Part shown: positions 6,635 through 6,849 of the stretch, piece after piece
How positions within the stretch are numbered: position 1 is the stretch's first letter
Layout of the letters: every line of letters starts with the position of its first letter
Assembly: GCA_945979635.1 (NCBI GenBank)
Contig: CAMFPZ010000047.1
Span: 1-6,849, forward strand
From: an uncultured Eubacterium sp.
GTDB taxonomy: Bacteria > Bacillota > Clostridia > Oscillospirales > Acutalibacteraceae
Reading direction: 5' to 3'
DNA: 6,849 nt
Position numbers and translations under genes: made by a program
Notes under the pieces: model-generated
What the model saw: only the letters and a program-made list of their open reading frames with translations
What the model was told of the DNA's origin: nothing
Databases searched by the model: none

Positions 6635-6668
6635 AAAAAGCAGATACCCATTCGGGCATCTGCTTTTT
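6635..6668 (+). terminator. Rho-independent terminator of tRNA-Leu
   Basis: AAAAAGCAGAT then CCC pair with GGG then ATCTGCTTTTT across one A/C mismatch, with loop ATTC. It begins 2 nt after the CCA end and ends in five Ts. As no other terminator is visible behind sigE, it probably also ends spoIIGA-sigE readthrough. The mirrored A-run makes it potentially bidirectional, which suits the convergent tRNA on the other strand. Confidence 0.9.
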
Positions 6669-6670
6669 AA

Positions 6671-6712
6671 TATTAATGCAGGACTTGAACCTGAGAAGGT
6701 CAAGCATTAATA
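6671..6712. repeat. Inverted repeat holding an inverted copy of the tRNA T-arm
   Basis: TATTAATGC (6671-6679) and GCATTAATA (6704-6712) are perfect 9-bp inverted repeats. Inside, TTGA-A-CCT pairs with AGGTCAA around a GAGA loop, giving a long bulged hairpin. The 15 bases at 6679-6693 (CAGGACTTGAACCTG) are the exact reverse complement of the tRNA-Leu T-arm at 6607-6621. It could be a relic of a minus-strand tRNA or of an integration event. No gene is present here. Confidence 0.6.
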
Positions 6713-6725
6713 AAACAATACATTC

Positions 6726-6757
6726 AAAAACTGTCGTACAGTAGTGTGTCAGTTTTT
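6726..6757 (-). terminator. Terminator-like hairpin
   Basis: AAAAACTG (6726-6733) and CAGTTTTT (6750-6757) form an 8-bp stem around a 16-nt loop; beyond a 4-base bulge, TAC/GTA pairs can extend it. Runs of five As and five Ts on the two arms make it usable in either direction. On the minus strand it follows the tRNA 3'-end-like remnant at 6766-6786 by 8 nt, the usual place for a tRNA terminator. Confidence 0.5.
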
Positions 6758-6765
6758 GTATTTCT

Positions 6766-6786
6766 TGGTGCGAGGGCTCAAGTACT
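6766..6786 (-). pseudogene. Possible tRNA 3'-end remnant
   Basis: Read on the minus strand, this segment ends in GCACCA, preceded by a 7-nt acceptor-like CCCTCGC and a TTGAG that could be a T-stem strand. The expected TTC-purine-A T-loop is not well formed, and nothing further upstream on that strand completes a tRNA: the 5' part is replaced by another hairpin. It may be a decayed tRNA end left behind by rearrangement, or chance; the terminator-like hairpin behind it favours a relic. Confidence 0.35.
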
Positions 6787-6795
6787 GAAAATATT

Positions 6796-6832
6796 AAAAA
6801 TACCACAGCACACTATGGTGCTGTGGTATTTT
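6796..6832 (-). terminator. Terminator of the minus-strand tRNA at the right edge
   Basis: AAAAATACCACAGCAC (6796-6811) pairs with GTGCTGTGGTATTTTT (6818-6833) over 16 bp with a 6-nt loop. The right arm's last base is shared with the CCA complement of the tRNA. On the minus strand it begins directly after the tRNA 3' end and ends in five Us. The symmetric A/T runs also let it act on the + strand. Confidence 0.85.
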
Positions 6833-6849
6833 TGGTGCAGGAGAAGGGA
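6833..6849 (-). tRNA. tRNA 3' end, cut by the window edge
   Basis: On the minus strand the sequence reads CCCTT (T-stem 3' strand), CTCCTGC (acceptor 3' strand), A (discriminator), CCA. The next base inward also fits a T-loop. Only 17 nt are present, so the amino acid cannot be assigned; its 5' acceptor strand should read GCAGGAG. A strong hairpin terminator follows immediately. It is convergent with tRNA-Leu. Confidence 0.7.

Noticed and set aside
6437..6703. Minus-strand 88-codon ORF containing VTGLEPARIAPLDPKSS
   Set aside because: It is the antisense translation of tRNA-Leu, a familiar false gene call; there is no ribosome site, and it runs over the tRNA, its promoter and the sigE end.
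6612..6806. Minus-strand 64-codon ORF ending in GAGNRT
   Set aside because: It reads through tRNA 3'-end sequence and two terminator hairpins and has no protein-like composition or start signal.
1..6849. CRISPR array, insertion sequence or phage genes
   Set aside because: No regularly spaced direct repeats, transposase or phage-type proteins are visible; the only transposon-like sequence is the synthetic Tn5 end of the adapter.

Overview
The window is AT-rich DNA from a Gram-positive, endospore-forming Clostridia-type bacterium, most likely a metagenomic contig from an Oscillospiraceae/Ruminococcaceae- or Lachnospiraceae-like gut anaerobe. The evidence is an adjacent spoIIGA-sigE pair (the sigma-E activation module found only in endospore formers), the MEP-pathway gene ispF, AAGG/GGAGG ribosome sites and tight co-directional gene packing. 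The genus cannot be fixed from this sequence.

Left edge (1-47): this is not genomic. It is an Illumina Nextera i7 adapter read through into the assembly, with a tail of the P7 primer, an 8-base index and the transposase end. It replaces the start codon and about five codons of ispF, so genomic sequence begins at about 48.

Region 1 (48-4922) looks like one operon on the + strand: ispF (5'-truncated), an S24/S26-type peptidase, a full-length ABC exporter, a cytoplasmic family-2 glycoside hydrolase and a cyclophilin peptidyl-prolyl isomerase. Gaps are 9 nt or less, or the genes overlap (by 4, 20 and 1 nt). The peptidase-exporter pair is the most system-like part. No precursor peptide or substrate gene is visible, so its function is open.

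Region 2 (4923-4990) is a dense control element. A candidate Spo0A box lies at the -35 position of a promoter whose perfect TATAAT sits in the loop of a terminator-like hairpin. The 3' arm of that hairpin is the ribosome-binding site of spoIIGA, and the only start codon that fits both this site and the conserved protein N-terminus is ATT. This is the most interesting observation in the window.

Region 3 (4988-6499): spoIIGA (membrane aspartic protease) and sigE (pro-sigma-E), 12 nt apart. SpoIIGA is expected to cleave the N-terminal pro-sequence of SigE to activate the mother-cell programme. The predicted pro-sequence here is short (about 18 residues).

Region 4 (6500-6849): a tRNA-Leu(UAG) gene with its own promoter and terminator. 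About 180 bp follow that contain no gene but hold an inverted T-arm copy, tRNA 3'-end-like debris and minus-strand terminators. The window ends in the 3' end of a minus-strand tRNA cut off by the edge.
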